A model generated the notes under the pieces. The model was not told the DNA's origin and searched no databases. It saw only the letters and a program-made list of their open reading frames with translations. The position numbers were made by a program, and so were the translations under genes. From Aplysia californica (taxonomy: Eukaryota > Mollusca > Gastropoda > Aplysiida > Aplysiidae), in NCBI RefSeq assembly GCF_000002075.1, contig NW_004797363.1, positions 223,144-267,246 on the forward strand: a stretch of DNA of 44,103 bases. Direction: 5' to 3'. Positions 1 to 13,300 of the stretch are shown piece after piece. How positions within the stretch are numbered: the stretch's first letter is position 1; every line of letters starts with the position of its first letter.

Positions 1-321
1 GGGGGGGGGGGAAGATTATATTTGAACGACCCCCTAACCATCGTTGCGACTGGACAATAAAATACTAAAGTTCGACCAGTTTGAACATCTTGCTGCTTTA
101 AATCATTAAATAATTTACATAGTTTTTGTTTGTTGATTTTCCGGGGGTTTTTCTTCCTTCTTACCCTCCCCTCCCCCAGCCCTTTTTCGTTTTTCCCCCC
201 TATTTATTTTTGGGTGGGTTAATTTGTGTTATCTTTACACAGTCTCAGAAATTCTCGTTCCTTAATTTTTTTTTAGCCCGTACCATTCTGTACCTCCTCT
301 TTTCCACGTCAAACAAAGTTG

Positions 322-366
<45 letters not shown>

Positions 367-984
367 GCAGTTACAACACGGGTTATACTCACCCCAAGCA
401 CGAAATTACGTGCGTTTAACAAAATTTGACTTATACGCACGCGCGTACAGACACTCCCGGAGAGCTCTGTAGCCTACATCATTCTCAATATTAGGCCTAT
501 TATAATATGGAATTATAATAAACCGATAGCTTATTGCAATATTCCTGGATGAAAAATGTAGGATACTCTGTTCTCTTTTAATCTTTTTGTTGGCGTTATT
601 GTAATTTAATACCCTTTTCTCGGATAATTGTTAGGACAAACAGTACATGAGAAAGCCCAGGGCCTCGTCCATCGCACTAAAAGCTTCCTATTTATTTTCT
701 ACTTCTTCTTAAATTCAACTTCTTCTTCTCCTCTATTTTTCGAAATGTTTTTATTCCATTCATTGTTGTTATTAGGCCTACTATTATTATTATTGCTTTG
801 CTTCATGAAGAGAATTTACAGGCAAGCTAACCCACTGTCCAGTGCTTTGAATGGTTTGACCCTCTTGATTCACTACAGTTTTCTACTGCTGACATGGGAA
901 TGTGCCGACAGGAAGTTGACCAAGACCGTTGTTTTCGTTTCATTAGAATTGAATCAGGAACGAAAACTCTTGTGACGTTCTCCA
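1..984. other. 5' flank of the CABLES gene, no gene seen
   Basis: This stretch should hold the promoter and 5' untranslated region of the gene that starts at 985. It opens with a G run (1-11) and has an AC repeat near 332-364. Open frames here are low-complexity and match no family I know. I see no convincing TATA box. A CRE-like TGACGT lies at 974-979, directly before the start codon, but one short match is weak evidence. The transcription start cannot be placed from sequence alone. Confidence 0.5.
332..364. repeat. (AC)n microsatellite
   Basis: An uninterrupted AC dinucleotide run of about 16 units, preceded by a short CG/GC alternation. It is simple-sequence DNA with no coding meaning. 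Confidence 0.95.
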
Positions 985-1364
985 ATGGCGAGCACGTCTC
1001 GCGAACGAAAACAGCAAAAATATCGTTCTAAACGGAGACTTGCTGCCCTCAGTTTTCTCAGCAACATATCACTTGATGGCACCTATTCTAATCCTTCCTC
1101 AGTTGTTATTGCTAAGATCAAAGATGGTTCTGAGATCGAAAATGAGTCAGATTCATCAGTGAAGCGCAAGTGTTCGGAGAGTAAACAAGGAAGGGAGGTA
1201 AATGATGGTGAAGCTGATGAGCAATCTCTTCACAATGGTACCGACAGTCTATCCTCAAAGGACGGGGATGGGCTGAAGAGATCTACAACAGGTGGAGGAG
1301 CAAGATCTCCCAAAGCTTTCAGACTTGAAAAACTGGTGGAGGCTCAAGGTGGAAAGAGATGGAG
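985..1364 (+). CDS. CABLES: CABLES exon 1 (start codon, N-terminal signature)
   Basis: The ATG at 985 is the first after an in-frame TGA at 973-975, which fixes the start. The exon encodes residues 1-126 plus two bases. The first 18 residues are strongly basic, followed by [13 protein letters not shown], the most conserved N-terminal motif of the family. The rest is acidic and serine-rich and looks disordered. The donor is GAG|GTAGCT; read through, the frame stops in the first intron codon. It is much shorter than the long Gly/Ala/Pro-rich N-terminus of human CABLES1. Confidence 0.95.
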
Positions 1365-4300
1365 GTAGCTTTTTATTTTGATCTGACGAAACTTCTATTT
1401 CTTCTTGAACTCTGGAAACAGTTCGACTTCCGATGATCTCACTGTTTAGCCTACTCTTTTTAAAAAATAAAGGCCACCTCTATTCTCACCCCGGGTGAGA
1501 ATAGCGCAGGCGAGTCTTTTGGCGGTAAGATTGAAGAATACCAGACCAGCGGACTGACTTTGCCTATGTCTCCTCAACCTTAGAAATTCATGATTTTCCC
1601 AAGTTTTTATAGATCTAGATATCTATCTCTCAATGGAGAATCTCGGGTATCTCGGGCCGGTAGATCTATTATTCTATTTATTAAAATTTTGTCGGGGGAG
1701 ACCCCCCTGAACCCCCCCACCCCCTCCTCCACCCCAACCACCCGCCCCACATTCTCGCGCGATAATGTATATACGAGTGGTCCGGTATTCTTCAATCTTC
1801 CCCTTTTGGCTATTCTCACCCTGTGTGCGTTCACCGTTATAGCTGATCTAGGCCAACCAATTTTGCGTTCACCCTGAACCACAGAATTCTACTCTGTGAC
1901 AACAGAAAAATTGTAGAATTCTGTGCCGTGAACAAACGTTCCATTAGTACTAGATTTTCTATTAGCCTAAAAACGTACAATTTTCTCTGTGGGCAGTGGA
2001 GAGAGAGAGAGAGAGAGAGGAGTAGCGCGAGAACTTTCGGGCAAAACAAAATGGCTACCCGCGTAATTCGGCTCGATTCGAAAAGTTAAATAGCTGTACT
2101 GTAGCATCTTTGTAGATGACCAAATTAATTTACTTTTCTTGTGTTTTAACATCATTTTAAAACTTTTTTGGGGTCAATTTGACAGGGTTGGGTTGATTTA
2201 AATCAGTTGATTTTTTGGATTTAGAATCTAAATCAACTTGATTTTTAAAATAAAAATCAGTGATTTAAATCACTTTAACATTTTTTTATTTTTATTCAGT
2301 TTTTACACATCATTTCAACATTCAGAATTCCTTTCCTTGGTTTCATAAAACAGATATATATATAAGGTTTAGTAGACTAATATAATAATCATGCTTAAAA
2401 GTCTGCTTTCCCCCCTTTCACTGTAAAATAATACAGTATTCAATTTACTTTTTTTTCCTTAATTGAAATCAGAGCTGGGTTGATTTAAATCAGTTGATTT
2501 TAAAAAATAAAAATCAATGATTTAAATCACTTTTCAAAAAAATGTATTCAGTTTTTACATATTTAAACATTCAGAATTCCTTTCCTTGGTTTTATTAAAC
2601 GATATAAGGTTTAGTAGACTAATATAATCATGCTTAACTCACTTGCGACTGGGCCCTTTCACCAACTGGCGTTTTTGGGGGTATTTCAATAAATCACAAC
2701 TCTCAGAATTACCCTATTGTAATTATTTTTTGACACAGTAAAGTAACATTCAAGTTTAATCTAATACAAAAAACTAAAGTTGTCTAAGTCTAATACTTTA
2801 ATTTGTATGATTTTTTAAAAATTGGCATGAATTAGATTTTCCGAAAAATTTCCAAAGACGTGACAAGTAGAACACTACAACAACAAAAATAAAAGTTCAA
2901 AGTGTTCTGGTTTGATTTGTATACATGTGCGAGTGTTTGGTGAAAATATAAAAGCTGGTCTGTGCATTGATTCAGACCCATACACACTGAATTACATGAG
3001 ACAGATGTACGGCATGACGTTGTGATTTCGTTGCGCGAAAAACAACACCGGTACTAGACTTTCTAGTGCTAGATCTAGCCCTAGAACTACGAATCGGGCT
3101 GTGTTCGGGTACATATCCAGGATCATAACTATTAGACACATCATATTCTGAGACACTAGAACTAGTAAAACGTACAGAAGTATAGAAAACGGCGGAAATT
3201 ATGTGATTCTTGTTCATGCGACTTCTTCGACCGTTACTACGAGGCGACTGTCGGATTACTATCAGCTGTGTATAAAAAAAAACAAAGCGCGAGTTCCGGT
3301 CTGTTCAACCCCAGTTGGGGTCACTGTCCTTCACCTTCAATAACTTAAAAACTACCGGCCCCAGAGATTCGAAACGAAGTCTAAGTAGCTGAGGCTTGGC
3401 CAAACAAGGGTACGAGGCGGGTCTCGCGATCCGTGCGTGATTTGTAGAGCGAAAAAAAAATTCCCAAGTTGGTCACGCAGGGCTTGTGAGACCCGTCGCG
3501 AGCGTCGCGGCGGGGGTCACGCAACTGTTGTGTGAGCCGTCTGAAGTGAGTTAAAAGTCTACTTTCCCCCCAGTCACTGTAAAATAATACAGTTTTCAAT
3601 TTACTTTTTTTCATAATTGAAAACCAGGGTTGGGTTGTTTTAAATCAGGTTGATTGTTGATTTAAATCAGTTGATGTTTTAAAATTTAAATCAACTTGAT
3701 TTCAAAAATAGAACTCGGTGATTTAAATCACTTTTAAAAAATGTATTCTGTTTTTACATCTTTAAACATTCAGAATTCCTTTCCTTGGTTTTATAAAACA
3801 GATATAAGGTTTAGTAGACTAAAATAATCATGCTTAAAAGTCTGCTTTCCCCCCTGTCACTGTAAGTAGTAAAATAATACTGTATTCAATTTACTTTTTT
3901 TTCATAATTGAAACTAGCATTTAGTTTTTCTTTTTAGACAAACACAAGCGGGCGCACACACACACACTGTAAATAAAATGCAAGTTTATCTATGCATAAT
4001 TACCCCCCCCCCCCCCTTCCTTTTAGACTGACATTTTCTTCATTTTTTGTTTGCAGCCATAACTCACTGATATAGCAGATTAAGGCTTTCTAAAATTGCA
4101 GTTGCTTAAATTAATCATTAGTTAAAATAAAGACAATGCATTTTGCACTAAAAGAACTTACTTTTAGCCTCCAAAAATCCCAAACTGTGTCGACATTTTT
4201 TTAAAAATAAAAAAAATCCGATTTAAATTTTAAAAATCTGATTTAAATTTAAAAAATCACCAACCCTGCAATTTGATCGTCCACACCGAGACAGTATTCA

Positions 4301-7300
4301 GAAAGAGACGAGAAGACGGGAGGAGTAGATCTTGCGAGAACTTCCGGGCAAAACAAAATGGCGACCCGCGTAGTTCGGCTCGATTTGAAAAGTGAAATAG
4401 CCATAGCATCTTTGTAGACGATCAAATTAGCTTACTTTTGTGCTATAACGTAATTTTTTCTTTGCTTTTATCCATTTTTGATCATCCACACCGACTGAAA
4501 GTATTCCAAAATTAGGAAAAACAGGTCTTTTTTCACACCGGGTGAGAATAGCCAACGGTGGCAAGTCTCACCCGGGGTGAGAGGTTGATCGTACTTTTAT
4601 TCTCACCCCGGGTGAGGATAGCCACTTCCTTTTATAAAATACTAGATCTAGATCTTTAGATCTAGATTCTAGATCTAAATCTAGACCTTTATACTTTATT
4701 TAGCCTCCACTTTACTAACGACTAGAATCTAGATCTATATCTACTAATATGTCCATCTAGAATCTAGTTCCAATGTTAATTATATAATTATTAATTAGGC
4801 TGGATTGTACTTTACCGGACCAACCATCTGGGCCCGTGATTACTACTACGCGTGCCTAGCCTACTTACGCCACGCACTCATAGTTCTCTACATGCGGATA
4901 AAAGGTAGTTCCGCGGGCGACTTCATGCACAACCCAAGCCAGCGGCGAGGCAAGGTGAGCGAGAGGTTGGTGGTTGAGGGTGGGTAGGAGATGGGGCGGA
5001 TAGGGGATTTAAACTTTGGTGGGACCCACCGTGTGTTATACCAACAGGGGGGGGGGGGGAACAATAATAAAGAAAACACACAAATTCAGAACAATACCGT
5101 GAGCCCATGAGGGAGCCATGGTGATGGCGTTAAGGTTAAGAGGACAATCATGTACATATCAATATTACAACAGTTGGGGGTTTCAGGGGGGCTTGCCCCC
5201 CTGGCAACACAATAATTTAAAAAAGGACCTCCACACATAAATGCAAAATAATAACAGTAACGGACCATGGTGCTAAGTGGACAATCAGGGTAATTTGAGT
5301 TGGAACAGGCCGAGCCTTGCTTCACATGGCAGCACTCGCCAAGTCAACAGCAGGACCGATGGGGTTGCAATTATGCAAATGAGCTCTTGTGCGCATCTCT
5401 CGCCCTCCATTGTACTTGGCCGGACCAGGAGTAGGCCTAGACCTAGCAGAGTCGCGAGCAAATTTATAGAATAATGGACCACGTTATTAGATTGACCAAT
5501 TAGCCTCAAGGTGTCTGGGTCGTGGGTCAAAGGGCACTGTGGCGCTGTCGTGATGACTGAAAAACCTGATAAAAGAGACGTTAGTCGGTAGTTGACAGTC
5601 GAAGGGTGAGGACATAGAAAACTGAGTAGAAGAGTGAGTAGGGGAGCTCGGAAAGGAAGAAAATAGCGGACCACTAGGCACCAGGGGCGCCATTGTGAAA
5701 GTAGTTCCGACCGGTGGTTACCGGTGTTCCAGTAAAGTACAATCTTACCATTGATTATACCTAGTTCTAGCTAGCGTGCTTTTTACGCTACACTGTGACC
5801 ATCACCACTATGACTATTGTTATGAGGTAACCGGTCATTTCGTCACATGGTCATCTCGTCCCACCCCTATTATGTGTTACGAAATTACTTCCCATATCTC
5901 TCCATAATTGTTATGCTAGTCTAGTAGAGTTTTGGAGAATTCAGCCTGAAGCTTTTTTTAAAGTAATATATATATATGTAAATTATTAATGTAAATTAAT
6001 TTTTCGTCTAAACTGTTCCATAGCTGAACAATAGTTTTTGAGGCATAAACAATTTGTGTGGTAAAGAGTTAGCAAGGCTTTATTTGAAAGTAAGGGTCTA
6101 GCTTTTAGCAAAATTGCGGTACTGTACATTTCTATAAGCTAATTAATTTTTTTAACAGAACTGAAGGATATGCTCTGGCCAACCACACCTTTCATCAATA
6201 ATACTTAAAAACTTTGTTGATCTGACTCGATAGATTTCAATATATTGTCAATAGGCTACCGGTACATTGTAACTATACCCTCTTGAGTAAAGATAACTTT
6301 TCTTTACAATTTTCTGTGGTCAAAGTTGTTTTTTTCCAGGAAGTTTTGTGTAAAATTTACGGAGTTTTATTATTATTTTGTTTGTTTGTCTTGCAGGGCA
6401 TCATCCTATTCAAGTGGGGACAAACCGGGTAAGCCAATGAGGCGACTCTTACACTTGCACTCTGACCCATTTGATCGCTTCCCATTAGCGATTGCAAGGC
6501 AGATTTTTGGCGAAGGGCTGGGCATGGGTGACTATCCTCTTTTGTTTTACAGTTGGCTGTTTACTTGGTGTTGTCTCACCAAAAATTGCTCCGATTTTTT
6601 TTTGCATTCCGACCTTCAAGGCCTTGCATGGAATGTCCTCTGGTAACTTTGTTGTGATTCAAAATTTTGCTGCTTGGACTCTTTACAGAAGTTTCTGTCA
6701 ACTTGCCTTGCTTGTGTTCTTGCAGTTCCTTTGGTATGAAACCACTTGCTTCTTGTAGTTTGTTTATTTCTAGATATCATGTCAGAGCGAGTGACAACAT
6801 TCATTGACCACCCACACTGACCTGTGAGTGTCCTGCACAAAGGTTTTGGAGTAAAGAATGAAGACATACAATTTGAGATTTGCACTGATGAGCTGATAAG
6901 TTAAAGGCATTTTTCTACACGTGTTCAATTTTTCTTTTTAACTTAAAAAAAAGGAGTAGATAAAACTGAAAACATTGTAGATCTAGTTATTTGATGAAGA
7001 AAAAACAGCCAAAAAATGTATATTCATACTCCAAATCAGCACCCACTTTCATCTTCTGTTTGGGCTTTTGAGAAGATCAGGTTGTTTGAATCTTGTTGAA
7101 AGGTCCATGGACTGCTTGCCTGAATTCAGGATTCATTAATCTTCTATTCATTGTTCTTTGAAAATTTGATTTTTGTGTTATGAACCCTCTAAAGTTGTGG
7201 AATGCTTGACTATAGCTATGTTTAATATTGTTTGCTGGCTTTCAGTGGGTGCTTCAGATATTGAGCCAGTCAGTTTTGATAAGTATACAAGTGTCAGTTT

Positions 7301-10300
7301 GTATGATACAACTGTCATTCCATCATGAGTATTTATGACTTTCTTAAAAAGGTGATGATTGCTTACTAATGTTGCTAAAGACTTTTTTTTGGGGACTGAA
7401 TATGATTTGACCTGGATTGCACACCGTCTGCTTTCTGTTTTGTGTTTTGCAACTGTAGGCAGAGCTTTTGAAAAATGCATCTGCCATTCTCTTTTGCACA
7501 GGATCCTCGTCAACTTCATGTTCCCTGGTTGTAGGATAAACATACTTACTTTACTTTATTTTTCCGATCCAGCGGCCATTTGGGTTCTAGCCCTTGGGTC
7601 TGAATAGGATCAACATATATTACATGTGTTTATATGTGTACATTCGGACATTAAAACAATGTTCATCACTAGTTGTTCTGTACATTGTTGGTTGGACGGT
7701 GCTGGTTTGTGACAGTGGATATCCTGCTTTGTTATTCAATAGTGGTGGGCTTTGGTCAGAATAAATGTCGACAGTATCTTTTGCTTTTTCCACTTTCTTT
7801 TATGGCAGTCTAAATTTCTGTGGAAATAAGGCTGGTTCTGTTGACAATGTGTTTTGTCTGTAAGGTTTTCTGAACATTTGACAAGTGGTCAGTGCAGTGA
7901 GACTTTGATTATGTCTGTATATTTATTAATTAATTAATTTTTTTTTGCATGCCTAAACTGTTAGAGAGAAATTTAAAATCTTATGTGCTTTGCTGGTTCA
8001 GGGTTCATGTTTTCAATTGAAAGAATGAAAATTTATTGTCCTGTATGTGTCTTGTTCTCGCCCAAAGCTTTAGGCTCTGTTGGGTCAGTGATTTGAAGAA
8101 TACTTGAGCTTTCAATAGCCCCTTTGTAGTGCAAGTCATAAAAGCAGTGTCTCATATTACTGGAAGTAAGGCAAAGTGGATTGTCAATAAATGTTTGTTA
8201 AAGTGGAAGCTGTGTTAATACAACAATCATAATTTATTCTTTTGCTTCAGATTGTTTGGTTTCAAAATAGTCTGGTATTTTGTTTATTATAATCAAAATC
8301 ATGCAACAAAGTTGTTACTTCAGGATTTATAATGCATGCCATAGAGATATTAAGAAGGTATATGACATGTAGCATATAATATATCTTTGGGGGGGGGGGG
8401 GGGGGGGGTGAGGGGGGGGGGATAAGGTACATTTTGCATGTTATAAAGATCTTTTTTGCCTCAATGTTTTGCCTGTTTACCTTACTTGTAAATATAATGG
8501 CCAATAGTCCGTTACATTATTTCTTGATAATGTATCAAATAATGCCGACTGTTTTTGCAGTGTACCTTCAAGTCCCGTCTCACCATCCTGGTAATCCTGT
8601 TGCGGCGCCTTACACATATTATTGTAGCTATTTCTTATTCTTGTCTAGGTGCCTTGTATTGGTTTAGAGTTTAGAAGGAAACTACTACTCGACCAACTGT
8701 CCCAGACAGCTTACCTTTTCATGTGCGCTTCTAGATTTTATTTTGAAGTATTCAATTTTGATTTTCAGTATTCCTTTTTTTTCATCTTTTTGTCGAGATA
8801 GATAAGAGGAGAGTATAAATATATATGTTTTTTATTCATAGTAGTTACATCGGTTACCGAAAGAGTATTGTACATTTTTGCTTTTCTGTAAGGAAGGCCA
8901 GCTAGTTTACCTTTAACATATGATTTTCATCTTCACTGTTTCCACATTGTTGGTAGATGAGTGATGCACATAACAGACACACTGTAATTATCATGCCCTC
9001 TTCGAAAATTATTTCTGTGATAAAAAATTTTTTTTTTCCACTGGCTTTGACATCAAAGTTCGTTTTGATTCTTTTATTCCTGACTGATTGTATGGTATGG
9101 TAAGAGGCAGGCTTCCTTTTTCTCTAAGGCTCCAGTATTCTAAGCCTGCAAAGCTGAACTTTGTGTACCCAATTTTCAAGTGTGTTAATTATCTCACTTG
9201 TGTGTGAACTATAAAGCTCGTCAAAGGCATCAGTGTTCATATTTTGCTATTCGATTATTGTGTGGGCATTGTATTTGGAAAAGATTCGAACATAGATTTT
9301 TATGCTATCCAGTACTAATCTTGGATTGCTGCACTCTTGTCTGCTTCATATATTTCCGGAGATGCTTTGTTAATTTTAATATATACATGTATATATATAC
9401 AGCTCATTTTATAATGTGGACTGTAAAAATTGTTATAAAGGTCAAATTCTACCTCTAATTTTCTTGTCTGTTATCCAACTGTTATCCTTTGAGAGCTCTT
9501 TTGTGGAAAAACTGGGAAGTTTGAATTTTGATGAGATGAAAGTGGGGTCAAATAATTTTGAATGTTCTTTCGACTGATGTGTAATAGAACACATTTCAGG
9601 TGGACAGCTCACTTCACAATGAAGCTTAAAACTGTTTGAAGTATATTAAGTTGTGTGGTTTGGTTTTGTGTGCACATGGTACCTGTAACATTGTATGATT
9701 CTACAATTATCAATATAACATAGTCTTTTAAAGATTATCGTGAATTTTTTAAAGTCCTCCGTTCGTTCAGTTGGCCATCTGGTTCATTCCAGAATACCAT
9801 CTGTGTCCACATTGAAGAAAAAAAGTATATCAATTTTTACTTTAATTTCAGGTAGCTTTGTTAGTGTAAGATGCTATAGGGGGCTATTGGGACATTGCAG
9901 GCTTCTCTATATAAATATTAATTATTATCTGAATTCATGCTGACATAAAATTTATATGCAATAGCTTTGGGATTGTTTGAGGTGTTTATATTGTATTATT
10001 TAGTATTATTTGAAATAGCATGCCATGAGGTTTAAGTTCTTACTGTTGGAAGCTAGTGTTGTCACAGAGGAGGACTTTTGCCTGCGCTGTAAGAGTGCTG
10101 TTACTTGCTGTACTCTAAGACTCTTGAGTTTGCTTGCACTCTGTGAATGGTGTAACACTGTTTGATTATATAAAATCACGTGTTGCTTGAAACATGGAGT
10201 TTGGATACTTGTTAGTTCTTGTATTGTTTATATTTTTTAATAAAGATTTATGAAAGCATTTGGCTACATTGGCAGTTTTTTCCTAATAAATAAACATTTT

Positions 10301-13300
10301 AGTTGAATAGCCATACTTATAAATCACACTGTGAATGAAGGTAGAGTAAGTTGAATAGTAACTTCCGACTAAATGAACTTGCCACTAAATTCTGTGACAT
10401 TTTTTCTTTCATTTTCATGATTTCTCCTCATTTAGAGTATTGAGGCTTATTTGCACTTAATAGATAGTCAGTATGAAAGAAGTGGTATGGACACAGTTCG
10501 TAAAGTACGATGTAATATGATTTTTAACAGTATTTAATTTTGTTCAAAACTAATGCATCTTTTATGTTTGCCAAAATCCCTGCTGCCAAATTGTGTGTAT
10601 CATCAATTGGCCAAATTATGTTTGTCGAACACTTTTTAAATCTGTTAAATTATTTCAAAACTTAGGCGAGAAAAGCAGCCGAAGATCAAGCTTGCTGTCA
10701 GGAGAGTCGATAGAAACAAGTGTCCAGAATCTGCACACCTTGTCCGCGGACTGGAGACCATTGCCCAACCAGAGGGATAAGAGGTTGGTAGTCAGTTTTT
10801 GCACTTTTCCTGTCCTCTTATAGCACAAGGTGTCAAGAGGAGATGCAGTTGTCAGACATGGGCCAGGTGTGTTGCTGTTTGAATCATCGTTTTGTTCCTT
10901 TTGAGGGTCTTTTCGGATCCATCTTTTTCTTGGCCTTCGTTTTGCCTTGAAGCCATGGAATCGCATTATGTAGGACTTGGAGGCTGGCTATTGTGGCTCT
11001 ATTCTAATTACCTGTCCAAACCATCTTATTTGTTGTCTTTCATTGTATTTCATGCTCGATTCAACATCCACTTGATGTCTAATATTTTTATTTGTCTCTT
11101 TTCGTGATGTTAAACGTTTTTCTCAGACGTTTCATTTTACTTTGTTAACCCCCCGGGGCGATGCTACTGACTGAAGTGTTACCCCCCGTGGCAGTGCCAC
11201 TGACTGAAGTATCTTTAGGCCATTCCCAAAGGGGGGACATTAACTTGTTCTTATGCACAGTAGAATTTTAAATGGGCTGATTCAACAATGTTATGTTCAT
11301 AACTGTGCCTGGACTGCAACAGGGAACTGCTGCTTTTTCTTTCTTAATCCTTACTATCGTCATTTTTGCTCTACTTCTTTTGTGTGTTTGTCATACTTTT
11401 TTGACCCGCTATTTCCGGGATGCCTTGATAGTCGAAGCAGACTTTGTGCTGTTGAAAGAAGAGAGGTGAGCAGAGTAAGACTGATTCCCTGTAAAGACTT
11501 CTCTATTGACGTCCACCCCTTGGCGCTCATATGACCTTATGTAGTTGTGAGCGCTGTAAAAGGTCTCCAGAAAAAAAACTGACTGAAGTGTCTTTAGGCC
11601 ATTCCCAAAGGGGGGACATTAACATGTTTTTATCCTCAGTAGAATTGTAAATGGGCCTATGCATCAATGTCATGCTCATAACTGTGCCTGAACTGCAAAT
11701 GGGGAACTGCTGAGTTTTCTTTCCTAATCCTTACAATCGTTATTTCCTTTACTTCCTTTGTATGTCGTCACTCTCTTGTGAACTGCTATTTCCGGGGTGC
11801 CTTGATAGTCAAAGCAGACTTTGTGCTGTTGAAGCTGGAGAGGTGAGCAGAGTAAGCCTGATTCCCTGTATGGACTTCTCTGTTGATATCCACCCCTTGG
11901 CGTTCATATCACCTTATGCAGTTGCGAGCACTGCAAAGACTCTACTCAAAAAACTTTGAAAAAATTACTTTGTTGCGCTTTGTTGAGAGTCCAGGTTTGG
12001 CACAGGTAGCAGAGAGTTGATACGAAGATAGATCTGAGGAGTTGTATCTTTGTTTCCATTGCAATGTTATGACAGGAGAAGACAGGTGCTCATTGGTATG
12101 TTACTGCATTTGCTTTTTGTGTGCTTAGAAAAGTTGTTGGTATTTGCCGGGGGTTGGCGTGGTTGGAGGCTGTTGTGTAGTGTGTTCCATCTATTTCTGT
12201 TCTTACCAAAAAAAATTCTTGTATATTCCTGATGAAATGCAGCGTTTTTATCTTGCATATCATGTTTGTATACATGTGTCTATATTGCAGTTCTCTTTGG
12301 TTCTTGTGGGTGGTTGGCGGGTGCTCTAGTGTGGTTTGTTCCTTCTTTCCTTTAAAACATCCTTTTCGTATCTCCCCACATCAAATCTTCTTTACATATA
12401 TGTGACCTAATTGTGTTGCAAATGCTGTAAAACTGTCATTGAAACAAAAAATACCCCCGTTTGTTCTTGTCACTTTTTTCCAGATTGCTTTAAATTTAAT
12501 TATGGGTCTCATTTATATCTCTACAGAGTTTTCCTGGTTACTGGAGACCGGAATCCTTTGGCAGTCTGCTCAGTACTTGCTTTTAGCCCCCGTTCTTCTC
12601 AAAGGTAAGTTCCAATTGGCGAATGGTATTATCATTTTTTTTAAAATGTGGAATGAAGAGAGCCTCTCAGGTACAGGAAAACATTGCATAATTTTTTTTC
12701 CCCCGCCATGTTTTATCTTTGTTCTCATTCTTCCTTCCACTCATTTTTGTTGTTGTTTATACCTTATTGCAGGCCTGACACAGTCCCAGAGGAAGGGCGG
12801 GTTCGCCATCTGTCAGGTCACTCAGGTTCAAGGTCACATTCCTCCCAGGAAGGGCTTCTCTTTGTGGGTCTACAGCATGGAGCCAGCAGACAAGATGAGG
12901 TGGGTGATATTGCTAAGTATTACTGGAGACTTTTTTATTTTGTGAATATCATTTAAGGTAAACAGTGTTAGGTAATTCTTACACACTGTCACATTCATCC
13001 ATTATTGAGACTTGTTTTGTTGCTAGTCTCATAATGTGAAATGGATTCAATTTTTAAAAAAAAGCCCCAACAACTTATCATAAATGCCTCTTAATAGGCT
13101 GCATTTGGCTGAAGTTGTTTCTTACGAACGCATTTTTCATGGTGAAAATAACCAAGGATAGAATCCTTGCTGAGATATTTGTTGGTATTTTTTAGATTTT
13201 TCAATCAGAGATGCCATTTAATGTTGCGGTCTTTTTCTTACCTCAATGAAGTTGCATCACCTAAAGCCTGCAAGCAAGCACTTATTATCTCACCATTTTG

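Noticed and set aside
628-975. Open frame of 115 codons upstream of CABLES
   Set aside because: Phe/Leu/Ser runs from T-rich DNA, no family match, and it ends just before the CABLES start. It more likely overlaps the 5' UTR.
2972-3217. An independent host gene on the minus strand
   Set aside because: It lies wholly inside the TTAA-bounded element and has only a low-complexity leader, so it is treated as part of that transposon.
5177-5206. Helitron 3' end (GC hairpin)
   Set aside because: The hairpin CAGGGGG/CCCCCTG is real, but no CTRR end with a following T, and no TC start, was found.
12076-12095. Possible 20-nt CABLES microexon reading RRRQVLIG, similar to human GRIVLIS
   Set aside because: Exon 3 joins exon 4 directly in phase and exon 4 already supplies the FLVTG segment aligned with IVLISG. 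Adding this piece would break the phase of exon 4.
12439-12945. Longest plus-strand open frame in intron 3 to intron 5 (168 codons)
   Set aside because: It crosses exons 4 and 5 in the wrong phase and reads through an intron with good splice sites. It is a shadow of CABLES.
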